In this document: one piece after another, positions 1 to 12,030 of the stretch
Layout: each line of letters opens with the position of its first letter
How positions within the stretch are numbered: position 1 is the stretch's first letter
Assembly: GCA_027186245.1 (NCBI GenBank)
Contig: CP114482.1
Coordinates: forward strand, 13,287,209 to 13,351,208
Source: Coriaria nepalensis
Lineage: Eukaryota > Streptophyta > Magnoliopsida > Cucurbitales > Coriariaceae
Length of the DNA: 64,000 bases
Direction of reading: 5' to 3'
The notes under the pieces: generated by a model
Told to the model about the DNA's origin: nothing
Seen by the model: only the letters and a program-made list of their open reading frames with translations
Database searches by the model: none
Made by a program: the position numbers and the translations under genes

Positions 1-4
1 TTTC

Positions 5-140
5 GTCTCTTTTAGTCAGTAAATCATTCTAAATCACTTCGAACGAAATTCGGCCTTTAAACATGACTTTCGTGCGTAACTTAGAGTTGATCTATTGAAG
101 GCAACAATGCATTTGTTTAGCCTTAAAGTCATGTCACTGA
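5..140. repeat. Monomer A (136 bp), reference copy in unit 1
   Basis: This is the first monomer of the triplet. It opens with GTCTC, carries AGTCAGTAAATCATTC, then a TTCGAACGAA core (TTCGAA at 38-43) and a CpG-rich stretch ending in TTCGTGCGTAAC. A block shared with B and C leads to ATGCAT at 107-112, and the monomer closes with GTCACTGA. It is the shortest and most GC-rich of the three. By eye it is roughly 70% identical to B. Main variants across the window are CTTAGAG, CTTGCAG, CTTACAG or CCCGCAG after the CGTAA/CGAAA, CGGCC versus CAGCC, and TTTTAG versus TTTTTG near the start. These mark the unit subtypes used below. Confidence 0.97.
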
Positions 141-283
141 GTCTCTTCTAGTCATTAAATCATTCTAAATTAATTCGAACGAATTCTATTTTTGCCCTTC
201 AAACATTATTTTCTTACATAACTTGTAATTAATCTATTGAAGACAAAAATGCATTATTTTAGCATTAAAAAGCATATCACTCA
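141..283. repeat. Monomer B (143 bp), reference copy in unit 1
   Basis: This is the second monomer. It opens with GTCTCTTCTAGTCATTAAAT, then a near-perfect dyad AATTCG-AA-CGAATT at 172-185 that contains TTCGAA (174-179) and overlaps GAATTC. A pyrimidine-rich TTGCCCTTC stretch follows, then TTTTCTTACATAAC, the shared block with ATGCAT at 249-254, and an A-rich tail ending GCATATCACTCA. It is the most AT-rich monomer. Diagnostic variants include TTACGTAAC, TTATATAAC and CTAACATAAC before the shared block, GAAGACGAC, CAAGACAAC, GAAGAGAAC, GAACACGAC or GAATAAAAC after it, and AGCATTAAA, AGCGTTAAA or AGCACTAAA near the end. Confidence 0.97.
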
Positions 284-423
284 GTCTTTTCAATCAATAA
301 ATTGTTTGAAGGCTCTTCGAACCAATTCTCTTTTTGCATTTAAAACGCGACTTTCATGCATAACTTGCAATTGATCTATTGATGGCAACTATGCATTTTT
401 TAGCCTTAAAGTCATATTTTTGC
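284..423. repeat. Monomer C (140 bp), reference copy in unit 1
   Basis: This is the third monomer. It opens with GTCTTTTCAATC, then ATTGTTTGAAGG and TTCGAACCAA (TTCGAA at 316-321), a GCATTT stretch, CGCGACTTTCATGCATAAC, the shared block with ATGCAT at 391-396, a T run and a closing CATATTTTTGC. Its first 30 bp diverge most from A and B. It contributes most unit-length variation: the T run after ATGCA is usually 6 or 7 bases (8 near 33511-33519), and GGCACTT alternates with GGACTT. Many units read TTGGAA, TTTGAA or ATCGAA in place of TTCGAA, so this monomer holds the palindrome least strictly. Confidence 0.97.
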
Positions 424-1260
424 GTCTCTTTTTGTCAGTAAATCATTCTAAATCACTTCGAACGAAATTCGGCCTTTAAACATGACTTTCGTGCGTAACT
501 TGCAGTTGATCTATTGAATGCAACAATGCATTTGTTTAGCCTTAAAGTCATGTCACTGAGTCTCTTCTAGTCATTAAATCATTCTGAATTAATTCGAACG
601 AATTCTATTTTCGCCCTTCAAACTTTATTTTCTTACATAACTTGTAATTAATCTATTGAACACGACAATGCATTATTTTAGTGTTAAAAAGCATATCACT
701 CAGTCTTTTCAATCATTAAATTGTTTGAAGGACTTCGAACCAATTCTCTTTTTGCATTTAGAACGCGACTTTCATGCATAACTTGTAATTGATCTATTGA
801 TGGCAACTATGCATTTTTTTAGCCTTAAAGTCATATTTTTTCGTCTCTTTTAGTCAGTAAATCATTCTAAATCACTTCGAACGAAATTCGGCCTTTAAAC
901 ATGACTTTCGTGCGTAACTTGCAGTTGATCTATTGAATGCAACAATGCATTTGTTTAGCCTTAAAGTCATGTCACTGAGTCTCTTCTAGTCATTAAATCA
1001 TTCTGAATTAATTCGAACGAATTCTATTTTCGCCCTTCAAACATTATTTTCTTACATAACTTGTAATTAATCTATTGAAGACGACAATGCATTATTTTAG
1101 CGTTAAAAAGCATATCACTCAGTCTTTTCAATCATTAAATTGTTTGAAGGACTTCGAACCAATTCTCTTTTTGCATTTAAAACGCGACTTTCATGCATAA
1201 CTTGCAATTGATATATTGATAGCAACTATGCATTTTTTAGCGTTAAACTCATATTTTTGC

Positions 1261-4200
1261 GTCTCTTTTCGTCAGTAAATCATTCTAAATCACTTCGAAC
1301 GAAATTCGGCCTTTAAACATGACTTTCGTGCGTAACTTGCAGTTCATCTATTGAAGGCAACAATGCATTTGTTTAGCCTTAAAGTCATGTCATTGAGTCA
1401 CTTCTAGTCTAATAATCATTCTGAATTAATTCGAACGAATTCTATTTTTGCCTTTCAAACATTATTTTCTTACATAACTTGTAATTAATCTATTGAAGAC
1501 GACAATGCATTATTTTAGCGTTAAAAAGCATATCACTCAGTCTTTTCAATCATTAAATTGTTTGAAGGACTTCGAACCAATTCTCTTTTTGCATTTAAAA
1601 CGCGACTTTCATGCATAACTTGCAATTGATATATTGATAGCGACTATTCATTTTTTAGCGTTAAACTCATATTTTTGCGTCTCTTTTAGTCAGTAAATCA
1701 TTCTAAATCACTTCGAACGAAATTCGGCCTTTAAACATGACATTCGTGCGTAACCCGCAGTTGATCTATTGAAGGCAACAATGCATTTGTTTAGCATTAA
1801 AGTCATGTCACTGAGTCTCTTCTAGTCATTAAATCATTCTCAATTAATTCGAACGAATTCTATTTTTGCCCTTCAAACATTATTTTCTTACATAACTTGT
1901 AATTAATCTATTGAACACGACAATGCATTATTTTAGCGTTAAAAAGCATATCACTCAGTCTTTTCAATCATTAAATTGTTTGAAGGACTCCGAACCAATT
2001 CTCTTTTTGCATTTAGAACGCGACTTTCATGCATAACTTGTAACTGATCTATTGATAGCAACTATGCATTTTTTAGCGTGAAACTCATATTTTTGCGTCT
2101 CTTTTAGTCAGTAAATCATTCTAAATCACTTCGAACGAAATTCGGCCTTTAAACATGACATTCGTGCGTAACCCGCAGTTGATCTATTGAAGGCAACAAT
2201 GCATTTGTTTAGCCTTAAAGTCATGTCACTGAGTCTCTTCTAGTCATTAAATCATTCTAAATTAATTCGAACGAATTCTATTTTTGCCCTTCAAACATTA
2301 TTTTCTTATATAACTTGTAATTAATCTATTGAAGAGAACAATGCATAATTTTAGCATTAAAAAGCATATCACTCAGTCTTTTGAATCATTAAATTGTTTG
2401 AAGGCTCTTCGAACCAATTCTCTTTTTGCATTTAAAACGCGACTTTCATGCATAACTTGCAATTGATCTATTGATGGCAACTATGCATTTTGTAGCGTTA
2501 AAGTCAAATTTTTGCGTCTCTTTTTGTCAGTAAATCATTCTAAATCACTTCGAACGAAATTCGGCCTTTAAACATGACTTTCGTGCGTAACTTGCAGTTG
2601 ATCTATTGAAGGCAACATTGGATTTGTTTAGCCTTAAAGTCTTGTCACTGAGTCTCTTCTAGTCATTAAATCATTCTAAATTAATTCGAACGAATTCTAT
2701 TTTTGCCCTTCAAATATTATTTTCTAACATAACTTGTAATTAATCTATTCAAGACAACAATGCATTATTTTAGCACTAAAAAGCATATCACTCAGTCTTT
2801 TCAATCATTAAATTGTTTGAAGGCACTTGGAACCAATTCTCTTTTTGCATTTAGAACGCGACTTTCATGCATAACTTGTAATTGATCTATTGATGGCAAC
2901 TATGCCTTTTTTTAGCCTTAAAGACATATTTTTGCGTCTCTTTTTGTCAGTAAATCATTCTAAATCACTTCGAACGAAATTCGGCCTTTAAACATGACTT
3001 TCGTGCGTAACTTGCAGTTGATCTATTGAAGGCAACAATGCATTTATTTAGCCTTAAAGTCATGTCACTGAGTCTCTTCTAGTCATTAAATCATTCTAAA
3101 TTAATTTGAACGAATTCTATTTTTGCCCTTCAAACATTATTTTCTTACATAACTTGCAACTAATCTACTGAATAAAACAATGCATTATTTTAGCATTAAA
3201 AAGCATATCACTCAGTCGTTTCAATCTATAAATTGTTTGAAGGCACTTCGAACCAATTCTCTTTTTGCATTTAGAACGCGACTTTCATGCATAACTTGTA
3301 ATTGATCTATTGATGGCAACTATGCATTTTTTTAGCCTTAAAGTCATATTTTTGCGTCTCTTTTTATCAGTAAATCATTCTAAATCACTTCGAACGAAAT
3401 TCGGCCTTTAAACATGACTTTCGTGCGTAACTTGCAGTTCATCTATTGAAGGCAACAATGCATTTCTTTAGCCTTAAAGTCATGTCAATGAGTCTCTTCT
3501 AGTCATTAAATCATTCTTAATTAATTCGAACGAATTCTATTTTTGCCTTTCAAACATTATTTTCTTTCATAACTTGTAATTAATCTATTGAAGACGACAA
3601 TGCATTATTTTAGCGTTAAAAAGCATATCACTCAGTCTTTTCAATCATTAAATTGTTTGAAGGACTTCGAACCAATTCTCTTTTTGCATTTAAAACGCGA
3701 CTTTCATGCATAACTTGCAATTGATATATTGATAGCAACTATGCATTTTTTAGCGTTAAACTCATATTTTTGCGTCTCTTTTAGTCACTAAATCATTCTA
3801 AATCACTTCGAACGAAATGCGGCCTTTAAACATGACATTCGTGCGTAACCCGCAGTTGATCTATTGAAGGCAACAATGCATTTGTTTAGCATTAAAGTCA
3901 TGTCACTGAGTCTCTTCTAGTCATTAAATCATTCTCAATTAATTCGAACGAATTCTATTTTTGCCCTTCAAACATTATTTTCTTACATAACTTGTAATTA
4001 ATCTATTGAACACGACAATGCATTATTTTAGCGTTAAAAAGCATATCACTCAGTCTTTTCAATCATTAAATTGTTTGAAGGACTTCGAACCAATTCTCTT
4101 TTTGCATTTAGAACGCGACTTTCATGCATAACTTGTAATTGATCTATTGATAGCAACTATGCATTTTTAAGCGTGAAACTCATATTTTTGCGTCTCTTTT

Positions 4201-4610
4201 AGTCAGTAAATCATTCTAAATCACTTCGAACGAAATTCGGCCTTTAAACATGACATTCGTGCGTAACCCGCAGTTGATCTATTGAAGGCAACAATGCATT
4301 TGTTTAGCCTTAAAGTCATGTCACTGAGTCTCTTCTAGTCATTAAATCATTCTAAATTAATTCGAACGAATTCTATTTTTGCCCTTCAAACATTATTTTC
4401 TTATATAACTTGTAATTAATCTATTCAAGACAACAATGCATTATTTTAGCATTAAAAAGCATATCACTCAGTCTTTTGAATCATTAAATTGTTTGAAGGC
4501 TCTTCGAACCAATTCTCTTTTTGCATTTAAAACGCGACTTTCATGCATAACTTGCAATTGATCTATTGATGGCAACTATGCATTTTTTAGCGTTAAAGTC
4601 AAATTTTTGC
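1261..4610. repeat. Five-unit duplication (offset 2095 bp): units 4-6 and 9-11
   Basis: Units starting at 1261, 1679 and 2097 recur as those at 3356, 3774 and 4192, all at an offset of 2095 bp, and unit 7 (2516) matches unit 12 (4611) in the same register. Units 5 and 10 share a rare set: ACATTCGTGCGTAACCCGCAG in monomer A (20 of these bases suffice to identify it), AGCATTAAAGTC, TCTCAATTAATTC in B and GAACACGAC. Units 6 and 11 share TTATATAAC and the GTGAAACTCA lead-in. Units 4 and 9 are more diverged (GTCATTGAG versus GTCAATGAG), so this is an older event than the 14-unit duplication. Confidence 0.8.
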
Positions 4611-6706
4611 GTCTCTTTTTGTCAGTAAATCATTCTAAATCACTTCGAACGAAATTCGGCCTTTAAACATGACTTTCGTGCGTAACTTGCAGTTGATCTA
4701 TTGAAGGCAACATTGCATTTGTTTAGCCTTAAAGTCATGTCACTCAGTCTCTTCTAGTCATTCAATCATTCTGAATTAATTCGAATGAATTCTTTTTTTG
4801 CCCTTCAAACATTATTTTCTTATATAACTTGTAATTAATCTATTCAAGACAACAATGCATTATTTTACCATTAAAAAGCATATCACTCAGTCTTTTCAAT
4901 CATTAAATTGTTTGAAGGCACTTGGAACCAATTCTCTTTTTGCATTTAAAACGCGACTTTCATGCATAACTTGCAATTGATCTATTGATGGCAACTATGC
5001 ATTTTTTAGCGTTAAAGTCAAATTTTTGCGTCTCTTTTTGTCAGTAAATCATTCTAAATCACTTCGAACGAAATTCGGCCTTTAAACATGACTTTCGTGC
5101 GTAACTTGCAGTTGATCTATTGAAGGCAACATTGCATTTGTTTAGCCTTAAAGTCATGTCACTGAGTCTCTTCTAGTCATTAAATCATTCTGAATTAATT
5201 CGAACGAATTCTATTTTCGCCCTTCAAACATTATTTTCTTACATAACTTGTAATTAATCTATTGAAGACGACAATGCATTATTTTAGCATTAAAAAGCAT
5301 ATCACTCAGTCTTTTCAATCATTAAATTGTTTGAAGGACTTCGAACCAATTCTCTTATTGCATTTAAAACGCGACTTTCATGCATAACTTGCAATTGATA
5401 TATTGATAGCAACTATGCATTTTTTAGCGTTAAACTCATATTTTTGCGTCTCTTTTAGTCAGTAAATCATTCTAAATCACTTCGAACGAAATTCAGCCAT
5501 TAAACATGACTTTCAAGCGTTACCCGCAGTTGATCTATTGAAGGCAACAATGCATTTATTTAGCCTTAAAGTCATGTCACTGAGTCTCTTCTAGTCATTA
5601 AATCATTCTAAATTAATTCGAACGAATTCTATTTTTGCCCTTCAAACATTATTTTCTTACATAACTTGCAATTAATCTACTGAATAAAACAATGCATTAT
5701 TTTAGCACTAAAAAGCATATCACTCAGTCTTTTCAATCTATAAATTGTTTGAAGGCACTTCGAACCAATTCTCTTTTTGCATTTAGAACGCGACTTTCAT
5801 GCATAACTTGTAATTGATCTATTGTTGGCAACTATGCCTTTTTTTAGCCTTAAAGACATATTTTTGCGTCTCTTTTTGTCAGTAAATCATTCTAAATCAC
5901 TTCGAACGAAATTCGGCCTTTAAACATGACTTTCGTGCGTAACTTGCAGTTTATCTATTGAAGGCAACAATGCATTTGTTTAGCCTTAAATTCATGTCAC
6001 TCAGTCTCTTCTAGTCATTCAATCATTCTGAATTAATTTGAATGAATTCTTTTTTTGCCCTTCAAACATTATTTTCTTATATAACTTGTAATTAATCTAT
6101 TCAAGACAACAATGCATTATTTTACCATTAAAAAGCATATCACTCAGTCTTTTCAATCATTAAATTGTTTGAAGGCACTTGGAACCAATTCTCTTTTTGC
6201 ATTTAAAACGCGACTTTCATGCATAACTTGCAATTGATCTATTGATGGCAACTATGCATTTTTTAGCGTTAAAGTCAAATTTTTGCGTCTCTTTTTGTCA
6301 GTAAATCATTCTAAATCACTTCGAACGAAATTCGGCCTTTAAACATGACTTTCGTGCGTAACTTGCAGTTGATCTATTGAAGGCAACATTGCATTTGTTT
6401 AGCCTTAAAGTCATGTCACTGAGTCTCTTCTAGTCATTAAATCATTCTGAATTAATTCGAACGAATTCTGTTTTTGCCCTTCAAACATTATTTTCTTACA
6501 TAAAATGTAATTAATCTATTCAAGACAACAATGCATTATTTTAGCACTAAAAAGCATATCACTCAGTCTTTTCAATCATTAAATTGTTTGAAGGCACTTC
6601 GAACCAATTCTCTTTTTGCATTTAGAACGCGACTTTCATGCATAACTTGTAATTGATCTATCGATGGCAACTATGCATTTTTTTAGCCTTAAAGTCATAT
6701 TTTTGC
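4611..6706. repeat. Three-unit duplication (offset 1257 bp): units 12-13 and 15-16
   Basis: Unit 12 (4611) and unit 15 (5868) share an unusual B monomer start with CACTCAGTCTC, CATTCAATC, GAATGAATTC and a seven-T run, found near 4743 and 5999. Units 13 (5030) and 16 (6287) share AACATTGCATTTG in monomer A. Unit 14 between them carries the TTCAAGCGTTACCCG mark in A, which reappears in units 86, 95, 98 and 101 about 30 kb away. Confidence 0.75.
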
Positions 6707-8628
6707 GTCTCTTTTTGTCAGTAAATCATTCTAAATCACTTCGAACGAAATTCGGCCTTTAAACATGACTTTCGTGCGTAACTTGCAGTTGATCTATTGA
6801 AGGCAACAATGCATTTGTTTAGCCTTAAAGTCATGTCACCGAGTCTCTTCTAGTCATTAAATCATTCTGAATTAATTCGAACGAATTCTATTTTCGCCCT
6901 TCAAACATTATTTTCTTACATAACTTGTAATTAATCTATTGAAGACGACAATGCATTATTTTAGCATTAAAAAGCATATCACTCAGTCTTTTCAATCATT
7001 AAATTGTTTGAAGGACTTCGAACCAATTCTCTTATTGCATTTAAAACGCGACATTCATGCATAACTTGCTATTGATATATTGATGGCAACTATGTATTTT
7101 TTTAGCCTTAAAGTCATATTTTTGCGTCTCTTTTAGTCAGTAAATCATTCTAAATCACTTCGAACGAAATTCGGCCTTTAAACATGACTTTCGTGCGTCA
7201 CTTGTAGTTGATCTATTGAAGGCAACAATGCATTTGTTTAGCCTTACAATCATGTCACTGAGTCTCTTCTAGTCATTAAATCATTCTGAATTAATTCGAA
7301 CGAATCTATTTTCGCCCTTCAAACATTATTTTCTTACATAACTTGTAATTAATCTATTGAAGACGACAATGCATTATTTTAGCGTTAAAAAGCATATCAC
7401 TCAGTCTTTTCAATCATTAAATTGTTTGAAGGACTTCGAACCAATTCTCTTTTTGCATTTAGAACGCGACTTCCATGCATAACTGGCAATTGATATATTG
7501 ATAGCATCTATGCATTTTTTAGCGTTAAACTCATATTTTTGCGTCTCTTTTTGTCAGTAAATCATTTTAAATCACTTCGAACGAAATTCAGCCTTTCAAC
7601 ATGACTTTCGTGCGTCACTTAGAGTTGATCTATTGAAGGCAACAATGCATTTGTTTAGCCTTAAAGTCATGTCACTGAGTCTCTTCTAGTCATTAAATCA
7701 TTCTAAATTAATTCGAACGAATTCTATTTTTGCCCTTCAAACATTATTTTCTTACATAACTTGCAATTAATCTACTGAATAAACAATGCATTATTTTAGC
7801 ATTAAAAACCATATCACTCAGTCTTTTCAATCATTAAATTGTTTGAAGGCACTTCAAACGAATTCTACTTTTGTTTTTAAAACACGACTTTCATGCATAA
7901 CTTGCAATTGATCTATTGATGGCAACTATGCATTTTTTTAGCCTTAAAGTCAAATTTTTGCGTCTCTTTTTGTCAGTAAATCATTCTAAATCACTTCGAA
8001 CGAAATTCGGCCTTTAAACATGACTTTCGTGCGTAACTTGCAGTTGATCTATTGAAGGCAACAATGCATTTGTTTAGCCTTAAAGTCATGTCACTGAGTC
8101 TCTTCTAGTCATTAAATCATTCTAAATTAATTCGAACGAATTCTGTTTTCGCCCTTCAAACATTATTTTCTTACATAACTTGTAATTAATCTATTGAACA
8201 CGACAATGCATTATTTTAGCGTTAAAAAGCATATCACTCAGTCTTTTCAATCATTAAATTGTTTGAAGGACTTCGAACGAATTCTCTTTTTGCATTTAGA
8301 ACGCGACTTTCATGCATTACTTGTAATTGATCTATTGATAGCAACTATGCATTTTTTAGCGTGAAACTCATATTTTTGCGTCTCTTTTAGTCAGTAAATC
8401 ATTCTAAATCACTTCGAACGAAATTCGGCCTTTAAACATGACATTCGTGCGTAACCCGCAGTTGATCTATTGAAGGCAACAATGCATTTGTTTAGCCTTA
8501 AAGTCATGTCACTGAGTCTCTCCTAGTCATTAAATCATTCTAAATTAATTCGAACGAATTCTATTTTTGCGCTTCAAACATTATTTTCTTATATAACTTG
8601 TAATTAATCTATTCAAGACAACAATGCA

Positions 8629-11600
8629 TTATTTTAGCATTAAAAAGCATATCACTCAGTCTTTTGAATCATTAAATTGTTTGAAGGCTCTTCGAACCAA
8701 TTCTCTATTTGCATTTAAAACGCGACTTTCATGCATAACTTGCAATTGATCTATTGATGGCAACTATGCATTTTTTTAGCCTTAAAGTCATATTTTTGCG
8801 TCTTTTTTAGTCAGTAAACCATTCTAAATAACTTCGAACGAAATTCGGCCTTTAAACATGACTTTCGTGCGTAACTTGCAGTTGATCTATTGAAGGCAAC
8901 ATTGGATTTGTTTAGCCTTAAAGTCATGTCACTGAGTCTCTTCTAGTCATTAAATCATTCTGAATTAATTCGAACGAATTCTGTTTTTGCCCTTCAAACA
9001 TTATTTTCTTACATAACTTGTAATTAATCTATTCAAGACAACAATGCATTATTTTAGCACTAAAAAGCATATCACTCAGTCTTTTCAATCATTAAATTGT
9101 TTGAAGGCACTTCGAACCAATTCTCTTTTTGCATTTAGAACGCGACTTTCATGCATAACTTGTAATTGATCTATTGATGGCAACTATGCCTTTTTTTAGC
9201 CTTAAAGTCATATTTTTGCGTCTCTTTTTGTCAGTAAATCATTCTAAATCACTTCGAACGAAATTCGGCCTTTAAACATGACTTTCGTGCGTAACTTGCA
9301 GTTGATCTATTGAAGGCAACAATGCATTTGTTTAGCCTTAAAGTCATGTCACTGAGTCTCTTCTAGTCATTAAATCATTCTAAATTAATTCGAACGAATT
9401 CTGTTTTCGCCCTTCAAACATTATTTTCTTACATAACTTGTAATTAATCTATTCAAGACGACAATGCATTATTTTAGCGTTAAAAAGCATATCACTCAGT
9501 CTTTTCAATAATTAAACTGTTTGAAGGCACTTGGAACCAATTCCCTTTTTGCATTTAGAACGTGACTTTCATGCATAACTTGTAATTGATCTATTGATGG
9601 CAACTATGCATTTTTTTAGCCTTAAAGTCATATTTTTGCGTCTCTTTTAGTCAGTAAATCATTCTGAATCACTTCGAACGAAATTCGGCCTTTCAACATG
9701 ACTTTCGTGCGTAACTTGCAGTTGATCTATTGAAGGCAACAATGCATTTGTTTAGCCTTAAAGTCATGTCATTGAGTCTCTTCTAGTCATTAAATCATTC
9801 TAAATTAATTCGAACGAATTCTATTTTTGCCCTTCAAACATTATTTTCTTACGTAACTTGTAATTAATCTATTGAAGAGAACAATGCATAATTTTAGCAT
9901 TAAAAAGCACATCACTCAGTCTTTTCAATCATTAAATTGTTTGAACGCACTTCGAACCAATTCTCCTTTTGCATTTAAAACGCGACTTTCATGCATGACT
10001 TGCAATTGATCTATTGATGGCAACTATGCATTTTTTTAGCCTTAAAGTCATATTTTTTCGTCTCTTTTAGTCAGTAAATCATTCTAAATCACTTCGAACG
10101 AAATTCGGCCTTTAAACATGACTTTCGTGCGTAACTTAGAGTTGATCTATTGAAGGCAACAATGCATTTGTTTAGCCTTAAAGTCATGTCACTGAGTCTC
10201 TTCTAGTCATTAAATCATTCTAAATTAATTCGAACGAATTCTATTTTTGCCCTTCAAACATTATTTTCTTACATAACTTGTAATTAATCTATTGAAGACG
10301 ACAATGCATTATTTTAGCGTTAAAAAGCATATCACTCAATCTTTTCAATCATTAAATTGTGTGAAGGACTTCGAACCAATTCTCTTTTCGCATTTAGAAC
10401 GCGACTTTCATGCATAACTTGTAATTGATCTATTGATGGCAACTATGCATTTTTTTAGCCTTAAAGTCATATTTTTGCGTCTCTTTTAGTCAGTAAACCA
10501 TTCTAAATAACTTCGAACGAAATTCGGCCTTTAAACATGACTTTCGTGCGAAACTTACAGTTGATCTATTGAAGGCAACAATGCATTTGTTTAGCCTTAA
10601 AGTCTTGTCACTGAGTCTCTTCTAGTCATTAAATCATTCTAAATTAATTCGAACGAATTCTATTTTTGCCCTTCAAACATTATTTTCTAACATAACTTGT
10701 AATTAATCTATTCAAGACAACAATGCATTATTTTAGCGTTAAAAAGCATATCACTCAATCTTTTCAATCATTAAATTGTGTGAAGGACTTCGAACCAATT
10801 CTCTTTTCGCATTTAGAACGCGACTTTCATGCATAACTTGTAATTGATCTATTGATGGCAACTATGCATTTTTTTAGCCTTAAAGTCATATTTTTGCGTC
10901 TCTTTTAGTCAGTAAACCATTCTAAATAACTTCGAACGAAATTCGGCCTTTAAACATGACTTTCGTGCGTAACTTGCAGTTGATCTATTGAAGGCAACAT
11001 CGGATTTGTTTAGCCTTAAAGTCATGTCACTGAGTCTCTTCTAGTCATTAAATCATTCTGAATTAATTCGAACGAATTCTGTTTTTGCCCTTCAAACATT
11101 ATTTTCTTACATAACTTGTAATTAATCTATTCAAGACAACAATGCATTATTTTAGCACTAAAAAGCATATCACTCAGTCTTTTCAATCATTAAATTGTTT
11201 GAAGGTACTTCGAACCAATTCTCTTTTTGCATTTAGAACGCGACTTTCATGGATAACTTGTAATTGATCTATTGATGGCAACTATGCATTTTTTTAGCCT
11301 TAAAGTCATATTTTTGCGTCTCTTTTAGTCAGTAAATCATTCTAAATCACTTCGAACAAAATTCGGCCTTTAAACATGACTTTCGTGCGTAACTTGCAGT
11401 TGATCTATTGAAGGCAACAATGCATTTGTTTAGCCTTAAAGTCATGTCATTGAGTCTCTTCTAGTCATTAAATCATTCTAAATTAATTCGAACGAATTCT
11501 ATTTTTGCCCTTCAAACATTATTTTCTTACGTAACTTGTAATTAATCTATTGAAGAGAACAATGCATTATTTTAGCATTAAAAAGCATATCACTCAGTCT

Positions 11601-12030
11601 TTTGAATCATTAAATTGTTTGAAGGCTCTTCGAACCAATTCTCTATTTGCATTTAAAACGCGACTTTCATGCATAACTTGCAATTGATCTATTGATGGCA
11701 ACTATGCATTTTTTTAGCCTTAAAGTCATATTTTTGCGTCTTTTTTAGTCAGTAAACCATTCTAAATAACTTCGAACGAAATTCGGCCTTTAAACATGAC
11801 TTTCGTGCGTAACTTGCAGTTGATCTATTGAAGGCAACATTGGATTTGTTTAGCCTTAAAGTCATGTCACTGAGTCTCTTCTAGTCATTAAATCATTCTG
11901 AATTAATTCGAACGAATTCTGTTTTTGCCCTTCAAACATTATTTTCTTACATAACTTGTAATTAATCTATTCAAGACAACAATGCATTATTTTAGCACTA
12001 AAAAGCATATCACTCAGTCTTTTCAATCAT
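8629..12030. repeat. Seven-unit copy (offset 2938 bp): 8629-9090 and 11567-12030
   Basis: The stretch from the end of unit 21's B monomer through most of unit 22 recurs at an offset of 2938 bp, seven units. Shared marks are CTTTTGAATC, GGCTCTTCG and CTCTATTTGC in monomer C, then the rare TCTTTTTTAG at 8801 and 11739 (elsewhere TCTCTTTTAG), then the R3 marks. The second copy starts inside unit 28, whose left part is subtype R4, and ends inside unit 29's C monomer, which changes to GTGTGAAGGACTTCG with TTCCCTTTT. Confidence 0.85.

Larger units (their letters stand above)
5..8799. repeat. Left block, units 1-21, mixed unit subtypes
   Basis: Unit starts: 5, 424, 843, 1261, 1679, 2097, 2516, 2936, 3356, 3774, 4192, 4611, 5030, 5448, 5868, 6287, 6707, 7126, 7543, 7962, 8380. 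The block mixes CCCGCAG and CTTGCAG A monomers, C monomers with GATATATTGATAGC, and B monomers with CTACTGAATAAAAC (units 8, 14 and, with one A fewer, 19). These variants are rare or absent between 8.8 and 33 kb but common again right of 35 kb. Unit 1 has the CTTAGAG mark of subtype R1. Unit 18 (7126-7542) is the shortest in the window at 417 bp, through three single-base deletions including one that destroys the GAATTC site near 7305. Confidence 0.9.

Noticed and set aside
38..54. CENP-B box in monomer A (CTTCGAACGAAATTCGG)
   Set aside because: It shares TTCG and the central A with the 17-bp CENP-B box, but the required CGGG is replaced by TTCG at that position; CGG comes two bases too late. 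Counting by hand, about 10 of 17 positions agree. This is suggestive only and could be chance.
390..423. T runs in monomer C as RNA polymerase III terminators or as a sign of an RNA gene
   Set aside because: Runs of four or more T occur several times in every unit and no A-box or B-box promoter or tRNA fold was seen next to them.
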